This document shows, in pieces, positions 26,563 through 35,452 of a DNA stretch of 64,000 nucleotides. The notes under the pieces were generated by a model. That model did not search any database. It saw only the letters and a list, made by a program, of their open reading frames with translations, and had not been told where the DNA came from. The stretch is from an uncultured Bacteroidales bacterium (GTDB lineage: Bacteria; Bacteroidota; Bacteroidia; Bacteroidales; UBA932). Every line of letters starts with the position of its first letter. Within the stretch, counting starts at the first letter, position 1. Made by a program: the position numbers and the translations under genes. Location: positions 57,981-121,980 of the forward strand of contig CALBPX010000061.1 of NCBI GenBank assembly GCA_937899055.1. Direction: 5' to 3'.

Positions 26563-27930
26563 ATGAGAAAGATTCTGAAATTCATGGGGCTGGGAGCGGT
26601 GGCGCTGCTGTTTGCGGCAGACCCTGCTTTTTCGCAGACCGATACCGTTGCCCTTACTCTGAAGGATGCGTGGGATATTGCTCTCAGCAAGTCTCTTACG
26701 GTAATGGTTGCAGATAAGGAAATTGAGAAGACAGGCTACGAAAAGAAGGGGGCTTATGCCAACCTCTTTCCCAATGTCAGTTTCTCAGGAAGTTACCAGA
26801 GGACAATAAAGAAGCAGACCATGGTCATGAAGATGGGCGAGATGTCCCAGAAAATATCCATGGGTACAGACAACAACATATCCGGAGGTTTCAGTGCCTC
26901 CATGCCGCTGGTGAACGTTGCCCTTTGGAGGAGCCTCGATATTTCAGGAAAGAGCGTGGATCTTGCCGTGGAGCAGGCCCGTCAGAGCCGTCAGGACCTT
27001 ATCAATCAGGTAGAGCAGGCTTTCTACACCTGCCTTCTGGCTTCGGATCTCTGCAATGTTTACAAAGAAAACTACAGCAATGCCGAGGAGAACTTCCGCC
27101 AGACAAAGGCTAAGTACGAGAGCGGAAGAGTGGCCAAATACGATATGATAAGGGCCGAGGTCAACATGCAGAATGCAGAGCCCAATGTCTATGACAGTCA
27201 GAACAATCTGATGCTGGCCCTGTGGCAGCTGAAGGCCCTTATGGGAATTAACCTGAACACCAACATCAAGTGTGTGGGCTCTCTTTCGGACTACACCTAT
27301 CAGATGCAGCAGATAGTTATGGCGGCAGATACCATAGATTTGTCGGAAAATTCAACTATCCGGCAGCTGGACATTCAGGAGGATATTCTGGACAAGACTT
27401 ACCGTATGCAGATGGCTCAGTACTATCCTACACTTGCAGCTACAGCCCAGTACAACTGGATATCAATGTCCAACAACCTCAAGATATTCCACTACGACTG
27501 GAACCCTTACTCGGTAGCGGCCCTGAGTCTTCAGATTCCTATTTTCTCCGGACTCCAGAGGCTCAACAATGTGCGCCAGGTAAAGGTTCAGCAGGAGCAG
27601 CTCTCACTCCAGAAAGAAAATGCCAGAAGAGGGCTGGTTGTGGCCGCAAAGCAGAGCCTCAATTCTCTGGAAACCGCGCTCAAGCAGTACAAGGCTGCTA
27701 AGGCTACGGTTGAAGGAGCTCAGACCGGCTATGACATAGCAAAGAAGATGTACGAGGTAGGCCGGGCTACCATACTGGAAGTCAATGACGCCCAGCTTGC
27801 ACTCCTTCAGTCAAAACTGAACCTCAGTCAGGCAATCCATTCGTACCTTACCGCCAAGAGTTCTCTTGACCTGATTCTGGGCATTGACCGCACAGAAAAG
27901 GAACAGTTTGGAAAGGTGAACTACAGATAA
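26563..27930 (+). CDS. TolC-like outer-membrane efflux protein
   Basis: A 455-residue outer-membrane channel. A signal peptide (RKILKFMGLGAVALLFAADP to FSQ) is followed by two outer-membrane-efflux (OEP) repeats with long helices, for example YESGRVAKYDMIRAEVNMQN in the first and YEVGRATILEVNDAQLALLQ in the second. The start at 26563 fits the signal peptide; an in-frame ATG at 26539 adds eight charged residues and is less likely. It forms a tripartite pump with the next two genes. Confidence 0.9.
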   Translation: MRKILKFMGLGAVALLFAADPAFSQTDTVALTLKDAWDIALSKSLTVMVADKEIEKTGYEKKGAYANLFPNVSFSGSYQRTIKKQTMVMKMGEMSQKISMGTDNNISGGFSASMPLVNVALWRSLDISGKSVDLAVEQARQSRQDLINQVEQAFYTCLLASDLCNVYKENYSNAEENFRQTKAKYESGRVAKYDMIRAEVNMQNAEPNVYDSQNNLMLALWQLKALMGINLNTNIKCVGSLSDYTYQMQQIVMAADTIDLSENSTIRQLDIQEDILDKTYRMQMAQYYPTLAATAQYNWISMSNNLKIFHYDWNPYSVAALSLQIPIFSGLQRLNNVRQVKVQQEQLSLQKENARRGLVVAAKQSLNSLETALKQYKAAKATVEGAQTGYDIAKKMYEVGRATILEVNDAQLALLQSKLNLSQAIHSYLTAKSSLDLILGIDRTEKEQFGKVNYR

Positions 27931-27948
27931 TTATAAAAGTTAAAATAT

Positions 27949-29022
27949 ATGAACTACAACATCATTAAATCGTTTGCCCTGGCGGCTTTTTGCGTTACTG
28001 CAATAAGCTGCAATTCAGACAAGAAAACTGAATCTACAGAAACCCAGGGGGAGAAGAAAATCGGCGTTACAATCATGGCTGCAACCAGCAAGGATGTGGA
28101 GCAGACCGATGTCTTCACAGGCACGGTTGAAGGTTTCAACACAAACAACATCTCTCCTCAGAGTCCAGGCAGAATCGAGAGGATATTCGTAGAAGTAGGT
28201 GACCATGTAGGAAGAGGGCAGAAGCTTGCCCAGATGGAGGCCACTAACCTTACGCAGGCAAAACTCCAGATGGAAAACAACCTGCTTGAGTTTGAAAGAA
28301 CAAAGCAGCTTTATGATATCGGAGGTGCATCGCAGAGCGAATATGATACACGAAAAATGGCCTATGAGGTATCCAAGACCACTTACGAGAACCTCTCCTC
28401 CAACACATATCTGATTTCGCCGATTTCCGGAGTGGTTACAGCCCGTAACTATGATGCCGGCGATATGTATTCAGGAGCTCAACCTCTCTACACCGTTGAG
28501 CAGATTCGTCCTGTGAAAATCAAGGTCAATATGCCTGAGAGCCTTTACGGAAAAATCAAGAAAGGCCAGAGCGTCAAAGTCACTCTGGATGTTTATGGTG
28601 ATGAAATTTTTGAAGGCAAGGTTTATCTTGTATATCCCTCTCTTACAGCAGCATCCAGAACTTTTCCGGTTGAGGTGACCATAGCCAACGGCAACGAAAG
28701 GGTGAGGCCGGGAATGTTTGCCAGGGTAACCTTCTCCCGCGGATTTGAGCATAACATTGTAGTTCCCGATGTTTCTGTTGTAAAGCAGATGGGAAGCGGA
28801 GACCATTATGTATATACCGTAGTGGACGATAAGGTTGTCTTCAACAAGGTAAAGCTCGGCAAACTCTCAGGCACTGAGTATGAGATAAAGAGCGGCCTCA
28901 ACGAAGGTGACATGGTAATAGTGGAAGGCCAGAACAGAGTTGTAAACGGCCAGCAGGTAAATGCCAAAGAAGGAGCTCCTGCTTCATTCACACCAGATAA
29001 TCTTGTAGAAAAAACCAAGTAG
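27949..29022 (+). CDS. RND efflux membrane-fusion lipoprotein
   Basis: A 357-residue periplasmic adaptor of the HlyD/AcrA family. The lipoprotein signal ends with lipobox AISC (Cys21). A barrel-sandwich (NISPQSPGRIERIFVEVGDH), a short alpha hairpin (LLEFERTKQLYDIGGASQSE), a beta-barrel and a membrane-proximal domain follow. It links the TolC-like channel with the RND pump, whose gene starts two bases after its stop. Confidence 0.92.
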   Translation: MNYNIIKSFALAAFCVTAISCNSDKKTESTETQGEKKIGVTIMAATSKDVEQTDVFTGTVEGFNTNNISPQSPGRIERIFVEVGDHVGRGQKLAQMEATNLTQAKLQMENNLLEFERTKQLYDIGGASQSEYDTRKMAYEVSKTTYENLSSNTYLISPISGVVTARNYDAGDMYSGAQPLYTVEQIRPVKIKVNMPESLYGKIKKGQSVKVTLDVYGDEIFEGKVYLVYPSLTAASRTFPVEVTIANGNERVRPGMFARVTFSRGFEHNIVVPDVSVVKQMGSGDHYVYTVVDDKVVFNKVKLGKLSGTEYEIKSGLNEGDMVIVEGQNRVVNGQQVNAKEGAPASFTPDNLVEKTK

Positions 29023-29024
29023 AG

Positions 29025-32000
29025 ATGAGTCTTTTTGCATCAGCGGTAAAGAAACCTATCACCACGGCCCTGCTGTTTGTGGCGATAGCCATTTTCGGTA
29101 TTTTTTCTCTTGTCACACTTCCGATTGACCTTTTCCCTCACATAGAAGGAAACATGATCATGGTGATGACCTCCTATTCGGGAGCCAGTGCGTCTGACAT
29201 AGAGAACAACATATCCAAACCCCTTGAAAATACGCTCAACAGCGTATCCTATCTTAAGCACATTTCTTCCTCTTCTAGGGAGAATGTTTCTGTTGTAACA
29301 CTTGAATTCCAGTACGGAAGAGACATCGATGTAGCAACAAACGATGTGCGCGACAAACTGGAAATGGTCAAGTCGTATCTGCCGGACGGAGCCGGCAACC
29401 CGGTGATATTCAAGTTCAGTTCTGACGATATTCCAATCCTTATCCTTTCAGTTACGGCCAAGGAAAGTATGCCCGGTCTGTACAAGATTATGGATGAAAA
29501 GATCGTGAACGAACTTGCCAGAGTAAACGGTGTTGGTTCCGTTTCAGTTTCCGGTATTCCGAAGAGAGAGATAATGGTCCTTTGCGATCCTTACAAACTG
29601 GATGCCTACAACCTTACAATCGAAAGCATTTCATCTCTTATAGCATACGAAAACCAAAATATCCCTGGAGGAACCATGGATATAGGTTCAAACAATTATG
29701 CTTTGAGGGTCCAGAAGGAATTTTCAGGAGCTAAGGAAATAGAAAACCTTGTAGTAGGCTCTTACAACGGCGGTAATGTCTATCTGAAAGACGTAGCAAG
29801 GATTGTAGATGGTCTGCAGGAAAGAGCTCAGGAAAGTTATACCAACGGTCAAATCGGAGGAATGGTCATTATCCAGAAACAGACCGGCGAAAACTCTGTG
29901 CAGATAGTCAAGAAGGTAAATGAAATGCTTCCCAAGCTTGAGCAGGAGCTTCCTTCCGACATCAAGCTTAATGTAATCGTAGATACTACGGAGAACATCA
30001 TCAAGACCATTGGTTCACTGGAAAAGACCATCTTGATTACCCTTCTGATTGTGATGGCCGTTGTATTTATCTTCCTCGGGCGATGGAGGGCTACGGTCAT
30101 CATCCTCATCACCATTCCTATATCATTGCTTGCATCGCTGATATACCTGTATGCAACCGGCAATACATTGAACATGATATCAATGAGTTCGCTCTCCATT
30201 GCAATAGGTATGGTGGTGGATGCCGCAATTGTGGTGCTGGAAAACATAACCACTCACATAGACCGGGGCAGCAACCCTAAGCAGGCGGCAGTCTATGCTA
30301 CCAACGAGGTTGCCATGGCGGTTGTTGCCTCATCCGCAACAACTCTTGCCGTGTTCCTTCCAATGACCTTGGTCAGCGGTCTGGCAGGTATCATGTTCCG
30401 CCAGCTGGGATGGATGGTTTCTATCGTGATTACCGTTTCCACCCTCTGCGCATTGGCTCTTACGCCTATGATGTGCTCAACAATGATGCGTACACAGAAC
30501 AAGCAGCAGGATTCCAAGTGGTTCAAGTTGCTGTTCACTCCCATCAACAAGGCCCTGGACTGGCTGAGCGCATTCTATGCAAAGGTTCTTGACTGGTCTT
30601 TAAGGCATAAGAGGATAGTTGTTGCCATTGCAGTGGCGCTCCTTGCCGGAGTTTTTGCAATATGCCTTCCTAACATGAAGACGGAATTTGTTCCCGAGCA
30701 GGACAACGGAAGAATATCGGTGACAATCCAGCTCCCGGTTGGTACCCGTCAGGAAATCACCCGTGACCTGGCTCTTGAACTTGACAAGCGTTGGAGGGCA
30801 GAATTCCCTGAAATACAGCGCCTTGGTCTTACAGAAGGAACTGCCGACTCAGATAACATGTTTGCAAGTATGAGAAGCAACGGAACTCATATCATAAGCA
30901 TGAACATCAATGTCGGAAGTATGGAAAAACGCAAGAGGAGCATCAAGGAAATTTCCAACATAATGATGGAAGAACTCGCTGAGTACAACCAGATAAAAAG
31001 GTTCAATGTAGTAGCCGGCGGTCAGCAGGGCGGAATGGGCGGACAGACCGTTTGCCAGGTAGATCTTTACGGCTATGAGTTCAGTGCAACAGATGAGGCT
31101 GCGGCTCAGGTTTCTCAATGGTTCAAAGACTTGGGCGTAAGGCAGACGGTTATCAGTCGCGATGATTATGTTCCTGAATATCAGGTAGATCTTGATAGAG
31201 AAAAGATAGCCATGTACGGCCTCAATACTGCTACCGTTGCTACATTCCTCAGAAACCGCATCAACGGAGCAATAGCCTCCGAATATCGCGAAAGCGGCGA
31301 TGAGTACGACATTCGCGTCCGCTACGCTCCGGAATACCGCCAGAGCCTTCAGGACATTGAGAACATAACCGTTTACTCCAATACAGGACAGGCCATCAAA
31401 CTCAGCGAACTTGGTACTATCAAGGAAGCCATGACTCCTCCTACCATCCAGAGAAAAGACCGTGAAAGATATGTAAGCGTTACGGCTCCTCTGCCTGACG
31501 GAATGGCCGCTTCCGACATGAATGAAGCCATTACGGCAAAGATAGAGGAAGGCGGACTTCCTGCCGGAGTGAGCTGGAAGTTTGGCGGAACCTACGACGA
31601 TATGCAGAGCACGTTTGAAAGCCTTGGTATGCTGATGGTTCTGATTGTACTTCTGGTGTTCATCGTCATGGCCGCACAGTTCGAGAGCCTTACCTATCCG
31701 TTCGTAATCATGTTTGCGGTTCCGTTTGCATTTGTGGGAGTGCTCATAGGCCTTGTACTTACAAATACTCCGTTGAGTATCATGGCCATGGTAGGAGCCG
31801 TTATGACAATAGGTATTGTAGTTAACAACGGTATCGTGCTTGTTGACTATGCCAACCTCAACAGAGAAAGAGGCATGGGTATCATCCGCGCAGTTGTTGA
31901 CAGCGGACATTCCCGCCTCCGTCCTGTACTCATGACCACCCTTACCACAGTTCTGGGTATGCTTCCTCTGGCCCTCGGAAGAGGAGAAGGTTCAGAGGTT

Positions 32001-32183
32001 TGGAGAGGTATGGGTATGACCGTTGCCTGGGGCCTTTCAGTTTCCACTGTAGTTACCCTGATATTCGTTCCGGTACTCTACACCATCTTTGCAGCATTCG
32101 GACTCAACCGCCAGAAGAAAAAGGCCCGCAAGCAGAAAGCGGAACAGGACAGCCAGCTCAAGGAAGTTTCCACGGCAAATTAG
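29025..32183 (+). CDS. RND-family efflux transporter
   Basis: A 1052-residue inner-membrane proton-driven pump of the AcrB/HAE type. Twelve transmembrane helices arise as one helix, a large periplasmic loop, five helices, and the same again. The proton-relay region reads IGMVVDAAIVVLENI in the first half and GIVVNNGIVLVDYAN in the second. The large periplasmic domains and length are normal. Substrate (drug, bile salt, lipid or metal) cannot be told; the lack of metal-specific residues and the TetR control suggest a drug/bile-type HAE1 pump (inference). Confidence 0.94.
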   Translation: MSLFASAVKKPITTALLFVAIAIFGIFSLVTLPIDLFPHIEGNMIMVMTSYSGASASDIENNISKPLENTLNSVSYLKHISSSSRENVSVVTLEFQYGRDIDVATNDVRDKLEMVKSYLPDGAGNPVIFKFSSDDIPILILSVTAKESMPGLYKIMDEKIVNELARVNGVGSVSVSGIPKREIMVLCDPYKLDAYNLTIESISSLIAYENQNIPGGTMDIGSNNYALRVQKEFSGAKEIENLVVGSYNGGNVYLKDVARIVDGLQERAQESYTNGQIGGMVIIQKQTGENSVQIVKKVNEMLPKLEQELPSDIKLNVIVDTTENIIKTIGSLEKTILITLLIVMAVVFIFLGRWRATVIILITIPISLLASLIYLYATGNTLNMISMSSLSIAIGMVVDAAIVVLENITTHIDRGSNPKQAAVYATNEVAMAVVASSATTLAVFLPMTLVSGLAGIMFRQLGWMVSIVITVSTLCALALTPMMCSTMMRTQNKQQDSKWFKLLFTPINKALDWLSAFYAKVLDWSLRHKRIVVAIAVALLAGVFAICLPNMKTEFVPEQDNGRISVTIQLPVGTRQEITRDLALELDKRWRAEFPEIQRLGLTEGTADSDNMFASMRSNGTHIISMNINVGSMEKRKRSIKEISNIMMEELAEYNQIKRFNVVAGGQQGGMGGQTVCQVDLYGYEFSATDEAAAQVSQWFKDLGVRQTVISRDDYVPEYQVDLDREKIAMYGLNTATVATFLRNRINGAIASEYRESGDEYDIRVRYAPEYRQSLQDIENITVYSNTGQAIKLSELGTIKEAMTPPTIQRKDRERYVSVTAPLPDGMAASDMNEAITAKIEEGGLPAGVSWKFGGTYDDMQSTFESLGMLMVLIVLLVFIVMAAQFESLTYPFVIMFAVPFAFVGVLIGLVLTNTPLSIMAMVGAVMTIGIVVNNGIVLVDYANLNRERGMGIIRAVVDSGHSRLRPVLMTTLTTVLGMLPLALGRGEGSEVWRGMGMTVAWGLSVSTVVTLIFVPVLYTIFAAFGLNRQKKKARKQKAEQDSQLKEVSTAN

Positions 32184-32214
32184 ATTCAGCAACTATAAAT
32201 GAAGCGTTATTAAA

Positions 32215-32505
32215 ATGAAAGCAGTATTTGTAGCATATAACGAAGCCCAGACAGAGGCAGTATTGGAAGCAATGGAAAAATGCTTTGTCAAGGGCTACAC
32301 CATGTGGCAGCAGGTAACGGGCAGAGGCTCAAAAGACGGCGAACCGCATCTTGGTTCACACGCCTGGCCTACGATGAACACCGCCATGATAACCTTTGTA
32401 GATGATGAGTCTGCCAAAAGGCTGAAAGAACGGCTCATGGAAATAGACAACCTCAAGCCCCAGTTAGGCTTGAGGCTCTTCTCCTGGACAGTTGATGAAT
32501 CCTAA
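32215..32505 (+). CDS. Small PII-like protein linked to the RND pump (PG0541-like)
   Basis: A 96-residue cytoplasmic protein with no signal peptide. Its pattern (MKAVFVAYNEAQTEAVLEAM, then KCFVKGYTMWQQVTGRGS and MNTAMITFVDDESAKRLKER) fits the ferredoxin-like fold of the PII-like superfamily. It resembles the PG0541 family of transporter-associated proteins, usually encoded next to RND pumps in Bacteroidales. It starts 31 bases after the pump gene, so it probably belongs to the same transcript and may sense a ligand or modulate the pump. Family placement is from memory of the pattern and not certain. Confidence 0.65.
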   Translation: MKAVFVAYNEAQTEAVLEAMEKCFVKGYTMWQQVTGRGSKDGEPHLGSHAWPTMNTAMITFVDDESAKRLKERLMEIDNLKPQLGLRLFSWTVDES

Positions 32506-32652
32506 GGTCAAAATTTCCCAAAACCACCAATTGTCGTAAACCCGGAGAATTAAACTTTCTTCTCCCACCAAAACTTGGGATAATCACCTAAAACCGACCA
32601 AAATATACCTCAAATAGGAAAATAAACGATATTTTCGGCGAATAATGATGGA
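32506..32652. other. AT-rich spacer before the ATPase gene
   Basis: No gene is seen. The segment is AT-rich and contains several short CCTAAA/CCTCAAATAGG-type elements, some resembling the arms of the inverted repeat at 32653-32695. No strong terminator follows the PII-like gene. Confidence 0.3.
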
Positions 32653-32695
32653 TATTTACCTAAATCGAGATATTTTTTATATTTGCAGGTAAATA
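32653..32695 (+). promoter_or_regulatory. Promoter flanked by an inverted repeat, upstream of the ATPase gene
   Basis: A perfect -7 element TATATTTG (32678-32685) lies between the arms of an exact inverted repeat: TATTTACCT (32653-32661) and AGGTAAATA (32687-32695), 25 bases apart. One arm is near the -33 region and the other covers the expected transcription start, the layout of an operator. Confidence 0.55.
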
Positions 32696-32704
32696 AAACA
32701 TCAG

Positions 32705-34147
32705 ATGGCTACAATAATTGGACGTAAACAGGAAATAGAAGAACTTGAATCGTTATATAAGAGCGACGAGTCCCAATTGGTTGCTGTGTATGGCAGACGA
32801 CGGGTAGGGAAAACTTTTTTGGTTGATGAAGCCTTGAAAGGAAGGATAACGTTCCGTCACGCTGGTCTGTCTCCAGTGGATGAAAAGGGTAAAAAGAATT
32901 TGCTGAAAGATCAGCTTAAGCACTTTTACAACTCGTTGAAGATTCAAGGGGTACGAAGGAGTAAATGTCCGACTTCATGGCTTGATGCTTTTTTTATGTT
33001 GGAACAGCATCTGCAAGAAATAGACAATGGATCAAGGCAGGTTGTCTTTCTTGATGAATTGCCATGGATGGATACACCGAGGTCTGGTTTTATGACTGCT
33101 TTCGAAGGCTTTTGGAACGGTTGGGGATGCCATCGTGACAATCTTATGGTCGTTGTTTGCGGAAGTGCCAATTCTTGGATACTGGATAATCTGATAAACA
33201 ATCACGGCGGTCTTTATGGCCGGACAAAGTGCAGTATAAAAGTCAAGCCATTCACTTTTGATGAGAGCGGAGAATTCTTCAAGGCAAAAGGACTTCTGTT
33301 GTCGCAGTATGATATACTCCAGACTCATATGGTATTGGGAGGGATACCGTACTACCTTGGATATTTCAGGAAGGGATACAGTTTCGCCCAGAACATTGAC
33401 AGATTATTCTGGAATGATGAAGCTAAGTTGAAAGATGAATTTGACAAACTGTTCGCTTCCGTGTTTTCTAACCCGGAAGATATGAAGCGGATAATTCTTG
33501 TTCTCAGCAAAAGAAGGAAGGGATATACCAGAATGGAGATTGCGGATACATTGGACATCGAAGCTGACGGTTCCTTAACAAAAATGTTGAAAGCTCTTAT
33601 AGCCAGCGATTTCATTCAGAAGTACAGGCCGTTCGGAGAGAAGTCTGTAGACTACTATAAGCTAGTTGATCCGTTCTGCATTTTTTACAGCAAGTTTGTC
33701 AAAGAGAATAATACCCAGGATCCATATTTCTGGTCAAGTAACCAGTTTTCACAGAGTGTTGTCAGTTGGCGTGGTTTTGCATTCGAGGATTTCTGTTTCA
33801 GACAGTCAGATGCAATCAAGCGTGCTTTGGGAATAGCAGGAGTTTCCACAGAAATTTCCGCATGGGCCTTGCATGGTGATATTGAGGGAGATGGCAGCCA
33901 AACGGACTTGCTGATTAAGCGAAAGGACAACGTCGTGAACCTCTGCGAGATGAAGTTCTATTCTGAAGAGTACTCCGTAGATAAGACGGAATTCCGGAAA
34001 ATGCTGAAGAGGATAGCAGATCTGAAAGAGAAGCTACCAAAGAAGTATATTGTCCATCCCACATTAGTGACAACCTTCGGTCTGAAATACAATGAATACA
34101 GTGGGATATTTCAGAAAGTTGTGATTTTGGAAGATTTGCTTTCTTAA
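32705..34147 (+). CDS. AAA ATPase with DUF234-type C-terminal domain
   Basis: A 480-residue protein of the archaeal-type ATPase family found sporadically in Bacteroidota. The P-loop is AVYGRRRVGKTFLVDE (about 28-43) and Walker B is VVFLDELPWMD. A winged-helix region follows (YTRMEIADTLDIEADGSLTK). The C-terminus has a PD-(D/E)xK nuclease-like pattern, TDLLIKRKDNVVNLCEMKFY (Asp, then E-x-K). Codon use is more AT-rich and less biased than that of its neighbours, and it stands alone with its own promoter, suggesting acquisition by transfer. The function of the family is unknown; suggestions include DNA-linked defence or mobility. Confidence 0.85.
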   Translation: MATIIGRKQEIEELESLYKSDESQLVAVYGRRRVGKTFLVDEALKGRITFRHAGLSPVDEKGKKNLLKDQLKHFYNSLKIQGVRRSKCPTSWLDAFFMLEQHLQEIDNGSRQVVFLDELPWMDTPRSGFMTAFEGFWNGWGCHRDNLMVVVCGSANSWILDNLINNHGGLYGRTKCSIKVKPFTFDESGEFFKAKGLLLSQYDILQTHMVLGGIPYYLGYFRKGYSFAQNIDRLFWNDEAKLKDEFDKLFASVFSNPEDMKRIILVLSKRRKGYTRMEIADTLDIEADGSLTKMLKALIASDFIQKYRPFGEKSVDYYKLVDPFCIFYSKFVKENNTQDPYFWSSNQFSQSVVSWRGFAFEDFCFRQSDAIKRALGIAGVSTEISAWALHGDIEGDGSQTDLLIKRKDNVVNLCEMKFYSEEYSVDKTEFRKMLKRIADLKEKLPKKYIVHPTLVTTFGLKYNEYSGIFQKVVILEDLLS

Positions 34148-34231
34148 CGGGGAGATAGCCGCAGCGAGAAATGGAAGATAAGATTTTTGCCGTTATTGTG
34201 AATGGGAAGAAGTAGCCATGCTGGGGTGGAA

Positions 34232-35392
34232 TTAATTCTGAGGGAGTTGGGAGAACTTCTTTTTGCCGGTGAAGAACTTGAGGATGATGGAGAAGGGGAG
34301 CATTCCGAAGGGGCGTGCTACGGAGGAGGTGGGCTGAGGTGTGGGGGAGGGTTGTTGCTGCGGGGAAACGGCAACTTCCTTTTTGAGTTTTGTGTAATGG
34401 CGGTGGGCTTTGACTACGCTCTTGAAATAGCTGAATTTGCCCTGGAAGACATAGCAGACTGCGGAGAGCCCGTCGATGCATTTTCGGAGGAAAATCTTGG
34501 CGTTTTTGTGCCGTTTGGGGAGGTTTTTCCACAGCATCAGAAGGTTGTTGCGGTAGTTGAAATATAGCTTCCTCGGAGAGTTGTTCGGAAGGGTGCCTCC
34601 TCCTACATGATAGACCTTGCTCTGAGGCAGGCACCAAACCTCATATCCGGCAAGGGAAGCCCTCCAGCAGAAATCTATTTCCTCCATGTGGGCAAAGAAC
34701 TTTTCTTCCAGGCCTTGGAGTTTGTGCCAGATGCTGCTTCTTACAATCATGCAGGCCCCTGAAGCCCAGAAACATCGCTGAGGATTATCATACTGGCCAA
34801 GGTCTTCTTCCAGACAAGAGAGGATTCTTCCCCTGCAGAAAGGAAAACCCCACCTGTCTATAAAACCGCCTGCTGCTCCGGCATATTCAAACTGCTCAGC
34901 GATGAGAGGTTCCTGAACAACTTTCAGATGCCTTGCGTATGAAAGGATTTTTGGCTGGCAGACGGCCACCTCGGGATGTTCTTCCATAAAGTTTACAAGC
35001 GGTTGCAGCCAGTTGCCGGTAACCAGTATGTCCGAATTTATCAGCACATAATACTTGTAGGGAGAACTTGCAGAATTTGAAGAATTCTCTTCCGGAGAGG
35101 CTGTATGTGCTGCGGAATTCCTTATGATATTGAAGGCTCGGTTGTAGCCTCCGGTAAAACCGTAGTTTCTGTCTAGCTGAATCCAGTTCAGTTCGGGGGT
35201 TGCGGCTTCTTGATTCCGGCCTCCTTTCAGCGAGTTGCAGATGCCGTTGAACGTTTCTTTTGAACCGTCCGTTGAGGCGTTGTCTGCAACTGTGAGGTCT
35301 GCATATTCCGGAAGGCTGTTGAAAAGAGAAGGCAAGAACTTCTGGAGGAAGCCCTTGCCGTTCCAATTCAATATCACTACTGCAACCTTCAT
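34232..35392 (-). CDS. Family 2 glycosyltransferase (rhamnosyltransferase-like)
   Basis: A 386-residue GT-A enzyme. The N-terminus KVAVVILNWNGKGFLQKFLP and VADNASTDGS are the nucleotide-sugar part; DILVTGNW is the acid-containing region, and CWRASLAGYEVWCLP the acceptor side. It resembles the WcaA/rhamnosyltransferase branch that builds surface polysaccharides. The start at 35392 (MKVAVV) was preferred over 35449. The C-terminus has an odd Pro/Gln-rich stretch (about 338-358) followed by a short hydrophobic, basic end. It lies about 60 bases after the POT transporter gene on the same strand. Confidence 0.88.
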   Translation of the reverse strand: MKVAVVILNWNGKGFLQKFLPSLFNSLPEYADLTVADNASTDGSKETFNGICNSLKGGRNQEAATPELNWIQLDRNYGFTGGYNRAFNIIRNSAAHTASPEENSSNSASSPYKYYVLINSDILVTGNWLQPLVNFMEEHPEVAVCQPKILSYARHLKVVQEPLIAEQFEYAGAAGGFIDRWGFPFCRGRILSCLEEDLGQYDNPQRCFWASGACMIVRSSIWHKLQGLEEKFFAHMEEIDFCWRASLAGYEVWCLPQSKVYHVGGGTLPNNSPRKLYFNYRNNLLMLWKNLPKRHKNAKIFLRKCIDGLSAVCYVFQGKFSYFKSVVKAHRHYTKLKKEVAVSPQQQPSPTPQPTSSVARPFGMLPFSIILKFFTGKKKFSQLPQN

Positions 35393-35452
35393 ATCTGCAT
35401 TTGATAAGCTTGCTGCTTTTGCCAAAATGCAAATATGCAGCAGTTGCAACTG

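Noticed and set aside
30849..31910. A 353-codon minus-strand open frame opposite the RND pump gene
   Set aside because: It is the shadow of a conserved transporter gene with matching codon phase; no domain is visible in its translation.
29025..32183. Heavy-metal (CusA-type) RND pump
   Set aside because: No metal-specific adaptor features or metal-responsive regulator are seen; the HAE1-type layout and TetR regulator fit better.
34202..34567. A 121-codon plus-strand open frame opposite the 3' end of the glycosyltransferase gene
   Set aside because: It is a Gly/Glu-rich antisense frame caused by the Pro/Gln-rich end of the glycosyltransferase.
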